The notes beneath the pieces were generated by a model, which was not told the DNA's origin, did not search any database, and saw only the letters and a list, made by a program, of their open reading frames with translations. The position numbers and the translations under genes were made by a program. Below are positions 1-8,279 of a stretch of 64,000 bases of DNA, one piece after another. The DNA lies in NCBI GenBank assembly GCA_900314755.1, contig OMWH01000004.1, forward strand, positions 1 through 64,000, read 5' to 3'. This DNA comes from an uncultured Prevotellaceae bacterium. GTDB taxonomy: Bacteria > Bacteroidota > Bacteroidia > Bacteroidales > Bacteroidaceae. Every line of letters starts with the position of its first letter. The stretch's first letter is position 1.

Positions 1-264
1 TAGTCAATTCAAATCGTCACCGTCAATTTTCTGCTCTAAAACTCTATATTTAAGTAATTTACAAACATCTCCGCTATTTTTTAGTGGACACTAGTGATAA
101 AATATCAATCTTTACCTTGCAAAATTAACGAAAAAAGTCGATTTTACGAATGCTATAGAGACTCACTTTTTCGATTTTTTAAGATGCAAGAAGCCCTCTT
201 TTTAAACTAATTTTGCTAATTTTGCGGGCGATTTGCAAAACAAACAAATCAATGACTCTATAGC
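1..264. other. AT-rich non-coding stretch upstream of the broken MFS gene
   Basis: No credible gene is seen. The stretch is AT-rich and holds a separated inverted pair, GCTATAGAG (152-160) and CTCTATAGC (255-263). The first bases include CGTCACCGTCA, which resembles the GTCACCGTCACCG arms of the inverted repeat near 52.9 kb. No clear promoter box was found. Confidence 0.5.
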
Positions 265-294
265 TTGGTAGAGCTTAAACCTCCACGAACATTT

Positions 295-1071
295 ATGGAA
301 AAGAAACGTGTATCTAAGAAGGTGACGGCTACCATCCTATCGATGTCGCTGCTCACCGTGATGGCCGGAGCCACCATCGAGTGGAACTATGCCTTCCTGG
401 TCTATCTGCTTGGACTGATAGCCCTGGTGATGGTGTGGCTATGGTTGCCCGATGAACAATTAGGCTCAGCTAACAAGCGTGGTGTCCCTTTTCAGCCACG
501 TCAACTATTGAAGTTTCATCCGTCAGTCGTAGGCATGCTGCTGTTGATGATGATATTCTTCATCTTTCCCACCAACTTCGCCGTTGTGGCTACCCGCCAG
601 TTAGGACTGCGGACGGAACTGATTACCCTCATCATGGTAGGCCTTGATGTCGTGGCTTTCTTTGTCGGCATGGTGTTTGGCGGTGTGATGAACCGTTTCC
701 GTCAGAGCGTCAAGTATTTCGCACCTATATTCTTTCTGTTGGGCTATGCGGCCTATCTGGTGCCCGATGTTCTGATGGTGGTACTCGGCTCAGCCTGCAT
801 AGGTGTTGCCAATGGCGTAGGCGTGCCTTATCTGAACACCATCGCAAGCATCAAGGGCGGCAAGAACTCAGCCACGACGGTCATGCCCCTGCTGTCTGCT
901 GCCCTTTATCTCGGTCAGTTCGTGTCGCCCATCATCGTGACACCAGCCTCCCATATTCTGTTTGGCAATGCAGACCTGACAGGACCCTATAAAGTGGGCA
1001 TTGCACTATGTCTGCTATTCATGGTGCAGGTTTATCTTACCCGCCATTTCCAAAGTCTGCCGCCGAAGTAA
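295..1071 (+). pseudogene. MFS transporter with internal deletion
   Basis: The product is a major facilitator superfamily permease of about 258 residues from the ATG at 295; a TTG at 265 is in frame but less likely. Family members have about 390 residues and 12 membrane segments. The first ~28 residues (MEKKRVSKKVTATILSMSLL...) look like a normal N-terminus running into TM1. They are followed at once by FLVYLLGLIALVMVWLW, which looks like TM6, and then by a complete C-terminal six-helix half. The simplest reading is an in-frame deletion of about 130 residues covering TM2-TM5. Both ends look natural, so this is an internal loss and not a 5' truncation. The reading frame is otherwise open, so a half-transporter could still be made, but transport is doubtful. 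Confidence 0.65.
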
Positions 1072-1103
1072 AATACATAGTCTTTGGCATCATACAGAAT
1101 CAA

Positions 1104-1140
1104 AATCCCGACCTGCTATTGTGCAAGCCGGGACTTCTTT
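1104..1140 (+). terminator. Hairpin after the MFS gene
   Basis: TCCCG (1106-1110) pairs with CGGGA (1129-1133), with an inner TGC/GCA pairing, and is followed by CTTCTTTT. It fits an intrinsic terminator for the MFS remnant. Confidence 0.5.
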
Positions 1141-1174
1141 TGAATATAAATCCTAAAGAGGAGGGGTGAAACTC

Positions 1175-1402
1175 CTAAACGTTTGTAGGATACTGATTCA
1201 TTAGCCAAGCAAAGCCCTTTGCCATTCTTTTTTCAAAATCAACGAAGTGATTGCCTGGATTCCACTCCAAAATCGTGTTGACGGCTTGTGCAAGAAGTAG
1301 TTCGTGCTGCTTGCGGATGGCGTTTCCAACCTGAGCCATCACGGGATTCTTGGTCTTTTCCTCCTTATCACCAAGGCTGAGATAAACGCACTGGGTTAAC
1401 TT
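1175..1402 (-). pseudogene. C-terminal fragment of an alpha/beta-hydrolase-like protein
   Basis: The minus strand is open for 75 codons after a TGA, with no plausible start. It reads VYLSLGDKEEKTKNPVMAQV..., then LEWNPGNHF and FAWLMNQYPTNV before a TAG at 1175. The order SLGDKEEKTKNPVM, then EWNPGNHF with a late His, resembles the C-terminal end of small esterase-like alpha/beta hydrolases in gut Bacteroidota; the assignment is from memory of the family. The N-terminal nucleophile region is missing, so this is a relic. It lies just downstream of the Nudix pseudogene on the same strand. Confidence 0.5.
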
Positions 1403-1479
1403 TCATAAACTGTCTTAAAACACCATCCTTAATGAACTATATTATCTCTACCGAACCATCTTCATTAGTGCGTAACTTT

Positions 1480-1843
1480 TCATTTCACGACCTCCTCATA
1501 TTTCTTGATGGCATCCCTCATAATCTCCTCATGGTCGAAGGCAAGTTCAGGCAATGCTGAAAGCGGGAACCACTGAGCCTTAGCCGCATCATCCTGCCCT
1601 TTGACAGCCATCGGTGCGTCAACGACAGCGAGATAAGCCACCGTAATCGTCCTCCCTCTTGGGTCACGGTCAACTCTGGAGTAAGCCCCTATCTGATGCA
1701 CCTCACCAATCTTCAACCCCGTTTCCTCCTCCAGTTCCCGGAAAGCACATTGCTCCGTCGTCTCATCCATGTTCATGAAACCACCGGGGAGCGCCGCAGT
1801 CAGCTGTCACTGCTGGTCTTGGATATTCATATGTATATGCCAT
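1480..1843 (-). pseudogene. Nudix hydrolase with internal deletion and frameshift
   Basis: The true start appears to be the ATG at 1843, giving MAYTYEYPRPAVTADC, the usual N-terminus of ADP-ribose-pyrophosphatase/NrtR-like Nudix proteins. After that cysteine the frame runs out at a TGA eight codons later. In the next frame ALPGGFMNMDETTEQ leads into the Nudix box (GGF...REL EEETGL) and a normal C-terminus ending at 1480. About 30 residues between TADC and ALPGG, normally holding the VLLIxRG strand, are missing and the frame has shifted. Starting translation at the methionine of GGFM (1776) would give 98 residues lacking the first strand and part of the Nudix box. A second N-terminal copy of this family is at 5560-5673. 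Confidence 0.7.
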
Positions 1844-1880
1844 AATGTCTATAGTTACTTAGGCACGCTGTGATGTGTCA

Positions 1881-3428
1881 TTATTTGATGACTTCCTTAT
1901 TGCCTTGGTGTATGTAGATGCCTCTGTCAGTGGGTTTATTGGTGAACTTGCGACCTTGAAGGTCATACCATGCATCATGGTCTGCTGGCGCATCGTGAAT
2001 GGAGAGGATGCTTGTAGGGGCGAAACCCAGTTGACCGTCTATCCACGCCACCTGTTTCTTAATCCACTCACGCATGAGGGCTATTTCTTCCGAATAGTTT
2101 GTGGCAGTGGTAGGTGCCAGGGGAATCTCTTTGTCCCAGATAGGCCATGCCTGATAGTTGCGTTCACAGGCTCCTCCGATAGTCACTTCGTTGACCAGTG
2201 AGTCAATCATTTCCGTGACGTACTGATCGCCAAGTGTGCTGTTGCGTAGTTCTGTCCAGCGCTCCTTCATGCGGTTCCAGTAGGCTTCATCTTCAGTCAG
2301 CCTTTTCCACCAGAAAGGCACGGGCAGTTTACCTAACAGCCCCGCTTGCTGTCCCTTCTCATACACCCATTGCTCATAGATGAAATCACCTGCTGCGATG
2401 TTATTGCCGAAGGCCATGTTATAGTCCCAAGGGGTAATCTTGAAGCGTGGATCTACAGAGTCGCGACGTTTGTATATAAGAGTACTCAGACGATAGGCGT
2501 CAGGGTTTTGACAGAACTCCGACATCAACTGGTAATTGATGAAGTTTTCCACGTCGATATACTTACTGTATCCATTCTCCTTGTCAGCAAAATCATCACT
2601 GTTAAGCACATCCTCCATCTCGTCAAACCGCTGCTTGATATAAGCCATCTGCTCGCTTGTCATCTCCTCGTACTCAGGGAAGTTATACTTTGCGCAGATA
2701 TCATGGTCGTACATCTTGTTTTTCAATACGAAGTGTGGCTCATTATCACGGTCTATCTCTACCATATAGTCGCCAGTCAGTTCGTCGCCGATGTCGCCTG
2801 GGTCAGTAAAGTTCATGCGGTTCTCGCACTTGCTTGCTTTCTCGCAGAGGATATAGACACCATAGTAGATGCCGTCAAGGATGACCTCGCATAACTTACA
2901 CTTAGGCGTGAACTCGAAGTAGGGGCGTGAGAGTTGATACATTAGTGGGTCGCGAATCAGACTGCGGTCATGATAGGGTGCCAGCAGCACCCATTGGTTG
3001 CTCTCTGGCATGCCGAGCAGTTTCACTTTCTCTTTCTTTCCGTTCACATCAGCTGTTTTCAAGGTTCTGAAGCCGTAAGGTTTCTTGTCGGAGTCATAAA
3101 ACGAGCTTGAACCTCTGTACTTGATGCCTACCCAACCTTCATAGTCAATGGTCTGATTCGGATGTGCCACCGTGTCGCCGTAGTTCACCCCGTCAGCATT
3201 GCTGATACTCTTCATACGCACTGCTACCCGGTAGTCTTTATGAATGACTGTGGTATGACCAGCTTTGTCGCGGGTGTCGATAAACAGGAGGGGCAGGTTG
3301 GTCTTCTCCAGCACAACATCAGTGTTATAAGGCTTGTAGTTCCCTTCATCCCAGCTGTCAGCAGGAACTTCTATGGCAACTAAGCACAGCAGTATAGTCA
3401 ATAGAGTTACTTTATATTGTCTTGGCAT
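1881..3428 (-). CDS. CotH-family secreted protein
   Basis: The protein has 515 residues from the ATG at 3428. That start is chosen because it opens directly into a signal peptide (MPRQYKVTLLTILLCLVAIE); upstream in-frame codons run into the preceding gene. The body matches the CotH kinase-like family: an early KYRGSSSF segment, WVLLAPYHDRSLIRD, GVYILCEK, a DYMVEIDRD segment, and the late ITPWDYNMAFGN motif, where the WDxxxAFGN acidic residue is typical of CotH. The last ~30 residues (WYDLQGRKF...GIYIHQGNKEVIK) are the tail common on exported Bacteroidota proteins. CotH relatives include spore-coat protein kinases and carbohydrate-linked secreted proteins, so substrate and activity are unknown. 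The gene starts 19 bp after the sigma/macro gene and may be co-transcribed. Confidence 0.8.
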   Translation of the reverse strand: MPRQYKVTLLTILLCLVAIEVPADSWDEGNYKPYNTDVVLEKTNLPLLFIDTRDKAGHTTVIHKDYRVAVRMKSISNADGVNYGDTVAHPNQTIDYEGWVGIKYRGSSSFYDSDKKPYGFRTLKTADVNGKKEKVKLLGMPESNQWVLLAPYHDRSLIRDPLMYQLSRPYFEFTPKCKLCEVILDGIYYGVYILCEKASKCENRMNFTDPGDIGDELTGDYMVEIDRDNEPHFVLKNKMYDHDICAKYNFPEYEEMTSEQMAYIKQRFDEMEDVLNSDDFADKENGYSKYIDVENFINYQLMSEFCQNPDAYRLSTLIYKRRDSVDPRFKITPWDYNMAFGNNIAAGDFIYEQWVYEKGQQAGLLGKLPVPFWWKRLTEDEAYWNRMKERWTELRNSTLGDQYVTEMIDSLVNEVTIGGACERNYQAWPIWDKEIPLAPTTATNYSEEIALMREWIKKQVAWIDGQLGFAPTSILSIHDAPADHDAWYDLQGRKFTNKPTDRGIYIHQGNKEVIK

Positions 3429-3447
3429 AACGTTATTCTTGCTGGTT

Positions 3448-4551
3448 TTACCAATTCGGAGGCAGAACGATATTCTCCACACCATGTGCCTCTGCAAACA
3501 ACGGGGAGATTTCATCATCGGTGAATCCGGCGATGCCGCAGCCGATGCGAGTGACGAGGAATGTCAGTTCGAGGTGTTGCTTGGCGAACTGGATGAATTC
3601 ATCGACATACGGACGGATGGTTTCCACGCCGCCCTGCATCGTGGGGATGGCATAGCTCTGACCTTGCAGGCCAACACCCTGTCCCATGATGGCTCCAAAC
3701 TTGCGGTAGGCGATATAAGCAGCACCGCCGCCGTGCATTCCCTTCAGGTTGCTGCCAAACACGAATATCTCGTTCGGCTCCAACGATGTAATAAACTCTG
3801 GTGTAGTACGTTTCTGCTCCATAATATCTGATATTGAAAAACTCATATCTTCGTAAGCCATAGCGTCTGGCATAGGCATTGCCTCGGAAGGCATGGAAGC
3901 CATTTTCGGCTCTGCCATCGTGGCCTCGCGACTGAGGATAGCCCGCTCGTCCATCACCTCCACCATGTCCAAGTCCATGTTGAAGTTCTTCTTGAAGTAT
4001 GGTATAATGATTTCTTCCTTCAGCTTCTTGTACTTCTGCGATATGGCAGATGGTGTCATCCCCATCTCAGCTGCTATTTCTTTTCCCTTGAAGCCACGTA
4101 ACAGCAGCATGTCGATAAGTAGCCTCTCTTGTCTGTCAAGCGGTGCATGGTCACAAACGTCCTCCACCATCCGGTTGAACTGTAGCCGTAGATCACTCGT
4201 CACATCAAACGACCGCAGATAGTCCTCGAACGTAATGCTGCCGTACTCGCGACGATACCATTTCAGTGCATCGAGCACCACATATCGGAATCCGTTGATG
4301 AGCCACGTTTTCAGACTCACCTCAGGCGAGTGATCCTCCAAAGGCTTCCAGTCATGCTCCATCAGGTAGATGGCATACTGGTGAGCCAGCGACATGAAGT
4401 CCAGGTTCTCCTTCTCGCTCAACTGATAACGCTGGTCAAAGATATAGTAGCCTGCCTGGCAATATCCGTAGAAATACTCGCGGATGATGCTGGCATCGCC
4501 CCTTCGGAATCCGTTGATAATTGCCTTGTCTGACAGCCTTTGATGATACAT
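3448..4551 (-). CDS. Sigma-70-like factor fused to an A1S_2505-type macro domain
   Basis: This is a single 367-residue frame with two unrelated parts. Residues ~1-105 resemble sigma region 2 (FRRGDASIIREYFYGYC, then SLKTWLINGFRYVVLDALKW). Residues ~135-190 resemble region 4, with a helix-turn-helix (GFKGKEIAAEMGMTPSAISQ). A Met/Glu/Pro-rich linker follows (~205-243). Residues 244-367 form a macro-like domain: FVFGSNLKGMHGGGAA, YAIPTMQGG, FLVTRIGCGIAGF and a terminal VLPPNW. Such domains bind ADP-ribose or related nucleotides. The macro part begins at a Met (3822) equal to the natural start of the relic at 15300-15380. The inferred function is nucleotide-responsive transcription initiation. 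The gene is divergent from the VWA gene; TATCTTCG on the minus strand near 4574-4581 is a weak promoter candidate. Confidence 0.75.
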   Translation of the reverse strand: MYHQRLSDKAIINGFRRGDASIIREYFYGYCQAGYYIFDQRYQLSEKENLDFMSLAHQYAIYLMEHDWKPLEDHSPEVSLKTWLINGFRYVVLDALKWYRREYGSITFEDYLRSFDVTSDLRLQFNRMVEDVCDHAPLDRQERLLIDMLLLRGFKGKEIAAEMGMTPSAISQKYKKLKEEIIIPYFKKNFNMDLDMVEVMDERAILSREATMAEPKMASMPSEAMPMPDAMAYEDMSFSISDIMEQKRTTPEFITSLEPNEIFVFGSNLKGMHGGGAAYIAYRKFGAIMGQGVGLQGQSYAIPTMQGGVETIRPYVDEFIQFAKQHLELTFLVTRIGCGIAGFTDDEISPLFAEAHGVENIVLPPNW

Positions 4552-4677
4552 ACGAAAGATTTTTTCGGCGAAGATACGAAAAAAATCTCATTCGCGCTTA
4601 ATTTTTTCCGAAAAACCTCTTCAAAGAGATAAAGACATGTCTAGAATAGAGTATTCACCAATTAAAAAGTTACCATT

Positions 4678-5409
4678 ATGAAAGATTCGATTAAGAGAGA
4701 GAAGAAGGAGTTTACTCATTCTCCCGAGCGTGAGAATTTTCGCCCAGAGGGCAAAAAGATTATGCAAGACCCATTACCGACCAAGTGTGTACACAACCTG
4801 ATTATCGTTGACGAGAGCGGCTCGATGTCCATCATCCGCAAGCAGGCTTTCACGGGCATGAACGAGACCCTGCAGACCGTGCGCCAAATGCAGAAGAAGT
4901 TCCCCGACCAGGTACAGTTTGTCACCCTCCTCACCTTCGACAGCGGTCACACCACCTGGCACTATGACGACATGCCAGCCCTGAAGACCCGTGACCTCAA
5001 CTGGAAGGCTTACAACCCCGGTGGCGGCACACCCCTCTACGATGCCATCGGCAAGGGTATCTCAAAAGTAAACGCTCAAATTTCTGACGGAGACCACGTG
5101 CTCGTGACCATCATCACCGACGGCGAGGAGAACAGCAGCGAGGAATGGACGCTGAAAATGGTTCGCACGATGATCGAGAAACTGAAGAAGCAGGGCTGGA
5201 CTTTTACACTTATCGGCACCGACAACCTCGACGTAGAGACGATGGCCCACTCCTTTGCCATCGACGAACATCTAGAGTTCCATCAGGACATCGAGGGCAC
5301 CCGTGCCATGTTTGCCCGTGAACGCCGCAGCCGCGAACGCTACAACTGCTGCGTCGCCGAAGATGCCGACATGCCTATCGGCTCGTTCTTCGAGGAGCAA
5401 AGCGACTGA
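4678..5409 (+). CDS. VWA-domain protein
   Basis: The protein has 243 residues and no signal peptide, so it is probably cytoplasmic. A charged N-terminal arm of ~38 residues precedes a von Willebrand factor A domain. The metal-ion-dependent adhesion site is intact: DESGSMS (DxSxS), a threonine in PGGGTPLYDAI, and the aspartate of IITDGEEN. The C-terminus holds RERRSRERYNCC-like basic sequence and an acidic end. VWA proteins of this kind act as metal-dependent scaffolds or partners of AAA+ ATPases, but none is adjacent. The gene diverges from the sigma/macro fusion across 126 bp, so the two may share control. The partner and role are unknown. Confidence 0.8.
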   Translation: MKDSIKREKKEFTHSPERENFRPEGKKIMQDPLPTKCVHNLIIVDESGSMSIIRKQAFTGMNETLQTVRQMQKKFPDQVQFVTLLTFDSGHTTWHYDDMPALKTRDLNWKAYNPGGGTPLYDAIGKGISKVNAQISDGDHVLVTIITDGEENSSEEWTLKMVRTMIEKLKKQGWTFTLIGTDNLDVETMAHSFAIDEHLEFHQDIEGTRAMFARERRSRERYNCCVAEDADMPIGSFFEEQSD

Positions 5410-5461
5410 AGCCGTTGACTTCGATGAAAATTAATATATATTTGGGAGATTAAGGAAAGGT

Positions 5462-5496
5462 ATCCACTTCTGATAAGATTGTATTCAGAAGTGGAT
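5462..5496 (+). terminator. Hairpin after the VWA gene
   Basis: ATCCACTTCTGA (5462-5473) pairs perfectly with TCAGAAGTGGAT (5485-5496) around an 11-base loop. The following sequence (TCGTTCTATT) is only moderately T-rich. The site lies between the VWA gene and the converging minus-strand operon, so it may end transcription from either side. Confidence 0.55.
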
Positions 5497-5559
5497 TCGT
5501 TCTATTGGCCTCATTTTTGGTCGTGACCGTTCAAATAATCTATTATGCTTTTCGATGTC

Positions 5560-5673
5560 TTATGTCTCTGCTGCCATTGTAAACAGGTCATTCTCGATAG
5601 GCTTTGTTTCATTGGTAATAACCACGCAGTCAGCTGTCACTGCTGGTCTTGGATATTTGTATGTGTATGCCAT
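5560..5673 (-). pseudogene. Nudix N-terminal relic (37 codons)
   Basis: From the ATG at 5673 the minus strand reads MAYTYKYPRPAVTADCVVIT, nearly identical to the start of the Nudix pseudogene at 1843. After NETKP it continues as IENDLFTMAAET and stops. The Nudix box is absent. A 7-bp tandem duplication (ATGTCTT then ATGTCT on the plus strand, 5556-5567) sits at the stop. Removing one copy would extend the frame as TSKSIIDYLNGHDQK before a TGA. The relic starts 14 bp after the stop of the endonuclease-fold gene and looks like the last, broken member of that operon. Confidence 0.6.
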
Positions 5674-5687
5674 ATCTGATATTTACA

Positions 5688-6356
5688 TTAGATCTCTATG
5701 AATTGCGAAACGTGGTCACTGATACTTTTATCCCACTCTCCAAGTTTGTATGATTTCAAAGGCAAGTTGGAAAAAGTGTAGTCGATAAAGAATGGAAGGT
5801 TCTCTTTAAACTGATGATAGTAGGTTGCACTACTTTCCTTTCCCAATTCTTCACCTGTTTGGTCGTGATAGTCACTTACTATTCCCATTTCACTCAGAAA
5901 ATCAAAGATAGCCTGGATGCTGAATTGTTTCGTCTGTCCAGACTGTCCCTTATAGCAGTTCATGTCACCAGATATGATAGTAGGGTATTCTTTGAAGTAT
6001 GGGGCATATTCCTGTAGTGCCACCAATGCTATCTGAGGGTATTTCATTGGCTTGTTCTGTTCTGTTGTGGTTGGCCATGCAGCCATGATCAGTTTCCCAT
6101 CAATGAGTATGGGAAGGAAATATTGGTGTTTCGGATTAAACCAACCCGCAATCTCTGCATTAAGGTTTGATTTCCAAATAATGCCCAACCCTTTATAATC
6201 GAAATCTCCCATCCATTCCATCCGATAGCCTTCCGGCAGTTTTACTTGTGATGGGCATGCCACCTCTGGAAGAATATAAACGTCAGCGTTATATCCTAAC
6301 ACTTTGTCTATCTTTTCTTGGGATGACAGGTTGATGTTATATGCTAATATCTTCAT
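5688..6356 (-). CDS. Endonuclease/exonuclease/phosphatase-fold protein
   Basis: The protein has 222 residues from the ATG at 6356, chosen over the in-frame TTG at 6362 because it sits 2 bp after the upstream stop. It shows the DNase I-like fold signature: an N-terminal YNINL, a metal-binding glutamate in VYILPEVA, the GDMNCYKG motif (GDxN) near the middle, and a C-terminal SDHVSQF (SDH). Members cleave phosphodiester or phosphoester bonds in DNA, RNA, phosphoinositides or sphingolipids. No signal peptide is seen, so it is probably cytoplasmic. It is the last intact gene of the five-gene operon; its substrate is not evident from sequence. Confidence 0.8.
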   Translation of the reverse strand: MKILAYNINLSSQEKIDKVLGYNADVYILPEVACPSQVKLPEGYRMEWMGDFDYKGLGIIWKSNLNAEIAGWFNPKHQYFLPILIDGKLIMAAWPTTTEQNKPMKYPQIALVALQEYAPYFKEYPTIISGDMNCYKGQSGQTKQFSIQAIFDFLSEMGIVSDYHDQTGEELGKESSATYYHQFKENLPFFIDYTFSNLPLKSYKLGEWDKSISDHVSQFIEI

Positions 6357-6358
6357 AA

Positions 6359-7432
6359 TCAATCTTCCGTTTCTTCTTCCTCGAAATCGTCATCAATGGG
6401 CAAAAGACTGGAATTATACTCTTCGACCATCCTCTTGAATAATTCAGCAGCATCCTCATCGTCACCGAAACGAGCCTTTACTATGTTCTTTACTGTCTGG
6501 TTCTTCACTTTCTTATGAATTGTCTTATACAGCAAAATGTACCTTTTTATATCATCCTCATTCGTTAAGTCAAAAGCCTGAATAAGCTTACCATGAGGGT
6601 TCTTAACAAGTTTACGGAATTTCTCAATTACCTTCTTGTATTCCCTTGCAGTGGCACTGACCTCGCTTATTCTCTCTTGGTTCTTCCGGTTAACGCCTGC
6701 TATATCTGCCTTTCGTTTTCTGTTTCTTTCCTCCAATTCGGCCTGATGCCTCTTGTTCAGCTCCTTCAATTGGTTTTCGTGCTTCTTAATCCTCTCTTCA
6801 TCGATAGGGAATTTACCTTCTTCAATTTTCGGCTGTATGAAGCTGTTATAGAAATGACAGTATGAATTAAGATAGTCCGCTGCTTCTTCATTAACGGTAA
6901 TTGAGAATATGGCATTCTTCATTGAGTTTCCAATGGGAATCCTGTATGAAGCGAAACACCAGAAAACTTGCATCATAGCCTGAACACTGGAGATCTTTTT
7001 GAACCCCATCTTCTTTAGGGCTTTTACATCTTCCTCTGTAACATACAGTCCCTCAGACAAAGTTCCCAATTCAAATTCTTCCTTTTGACTTTCTTCAAGG
7101 AATGGCTCAATCTCTTCTGCTGCATAATAAGAAAATGTGCAATCAATCCACTCTTGTTTTCTCTCAATCCAACTGTATATAGAGTTGATGTATGCCTCTG
7201 CTTGGGGCTTGCCTTCACAGAATTCTTTCACATAATTAGAGCATCTTTTGTTTGTTTCATTGTAAGGGAATTCTATACCAGCAGCTGTAAGTTGGCGTTT
7301 TACAAAGGTTCTCGCCATCACTTCCACCTCTTCACCATCCTGCTTAATCTTAACGATGATCATCCTGTGGCCATAAGCCCGCAGGAGGTCTATGAGATAT
7401 AACTTGGCACTTTCAAATCTACTTTCCATCAT
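6359..7432 (-). CDS. Coiled-coil protein of unknown function
   Basis: I do not recognise this 357-residue cytoplasmic protein. Residues ~1-60 are compact and mixed. Residues ~115-205 form a helical segment (EEDVKALKKMGFKKISSVQAMMQVFW). Residues ~215-275 are a strongly charged coiled coil (KKHENQLKELNKRHQAELEE), and the end is very acidic (DDDFEEEETED). Its start overlaps the end of the ADP-ribosylglycohydrolase gene (stop and ATG abut), and its stop lies 2 bp before the endonuclease-fold gene, so translational coupling to both is likely. A structural or adaptor role within the operon is inference only. Confidence 0.75.
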   Translation of the reverse strand: MMESRFESAKLYLIDLLRAYGHRMIIVKIKQDGEEVEVMARTFVKRQLTAAGIEFPYNETNKRCSNYVKEFCEGKPQAEAYINSIYSWIERKQEWIDCTFSYYAAEEIEPFLEESQKEEFELGTLSEGLYVTEEDVKALKKMGFKKISSVQAMMQVFWCFASYRIPIGNSMKNAIFSITVNEEAADYLNSYCHFYNSFIQPKIEEGKFPIDEERIKKHENQLKELNKRHQAELEERNRKRKADIAGVNRKNQERISEVSATAREYKKVIEKFRKLVKNPHGKLIQAFDLTNEDDIKRYILLYKTIHKKVKNQTVKNIVKARFGDDEDAAELFKRMVEEYNSSLLPIDDDFEEEETED

Positions 7433-8275
7433 TTAATCCTCCAGCATCATATCTTTGGCTACTCCCTCGTCACCATAACCCACGACAAGGCTGCCCAAAT
7501 TACATTTTCTGTAAAAATGCAGAACCACACTTCTCATTTCTGATGGCAGATAATGCATAATCTCCAATTGCATCTGTAGGGGGATTCCCCAAATAGCTTC
7601 TGCGATACTGCCGACAATAGCTCCAAGCGTATCAGCGTCAGCCCCAAGACTGACAGCCTTACGTACGGCATCCTCAAAAGATGTGCTTTCACCAATTATC
7701 CAAAGAGCTACAGGTACAGTTCCCTGGCAGGTCTCATCAAACTTGTTAATGACATTCTCCTTCTTAATACTGATGTCATAGCCAGAGAACTCAACGCATT
7801 CTGTCAAGATCTCCTCTATATGTTTTGGAGCCTCATTGCCGAATTGCAATGCACGGAAGATGGCAAGTACGACAGTCTGAGCCCCCTTGATTCCTTCATC
7901 ATGATTATGTGATGGTTTGGCAGTTGCAGCAGCGGCATCAAGTACTTCGTCAATGTACTTATACCAATAGGCCACAGGACTCGGACGCATAGCTGCTCCA
8001 TTACCATAGCTCCCATAAGGCAGGGGATTATCACTACGAACCCACTGTGCAAATCTTCCACCATAACCTCCCATCGGATGTGGATAACGTCGGCACCAAT
8101 CATGGATGCTCTCACCAAAGTCCTTACCTTTCAAAAGAGCATCAGCCACTGCCACCGTACAAATTGTATCGTCTGTAAAGCCGTTCTCGCTCGATAACCA
8201 CTCAAAACTGTAGTCATTTGTTGGATTGAACTCCCAACGACTGCCTACTATATCACCAATTATTGCTCCTAACAT
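7433..8275 (-). CDS. ADP-ribosylglycohydrolase family protein
   Basis: The protein has 280 residues, the usual length for a bacterial DraG/ARH-type hydrolase. The dinuclear metal site is complete: GAIIGDIVGSRWEF at the N-terminus, GFTDDTICTVAVADALL (TDDT), SHNHDEGIKGAQ in the middle and SLGADADTLGAIVG (DADT) in the C-terminal part. The family removes ADP-ribose from arginine or other acceptors, or hydrolyses ADP-ribosyl compounds. No ADP-ribosyltransferase is seen beside it, so its substrate is open. It lies 4 bp after the small membrane-protein gene and abuts the coiled-coil gene, so it is the central enzyme of the operon. Confidence 0.9.
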   Translation of the reverse strand: MLGAIIGDIVGSRWEFNPTNDYSFEWLSSENGFTDDTICTVAVADALLKGKDFGESIHDWCRRYPHPMGGYGGRFAQWVRSDNPLPYGSYGNGAAMRPSPVAYWYKYIDEVLDAAAATAKPSHNHDEGIKGAQTVVLAIFRALQFGNEAPKHIEEILTECVEFSGYDISIKKENVINKFDETCQGTVPVALWIIGESTSFEDAVRKAVSLGADADTLGAIVGSIAEAIWGIPLQMQLEIMHYLPSEMRSVVLHFYRKCNLGSLVVGYGDEGVAKDMMLED

Positions 8276-8279
8276 AATC

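Noticed and set aside
2346-2894. 182-codon frame opposite the CotH gene
   Set aside because: Antisense shadow of a well-supported CDS.
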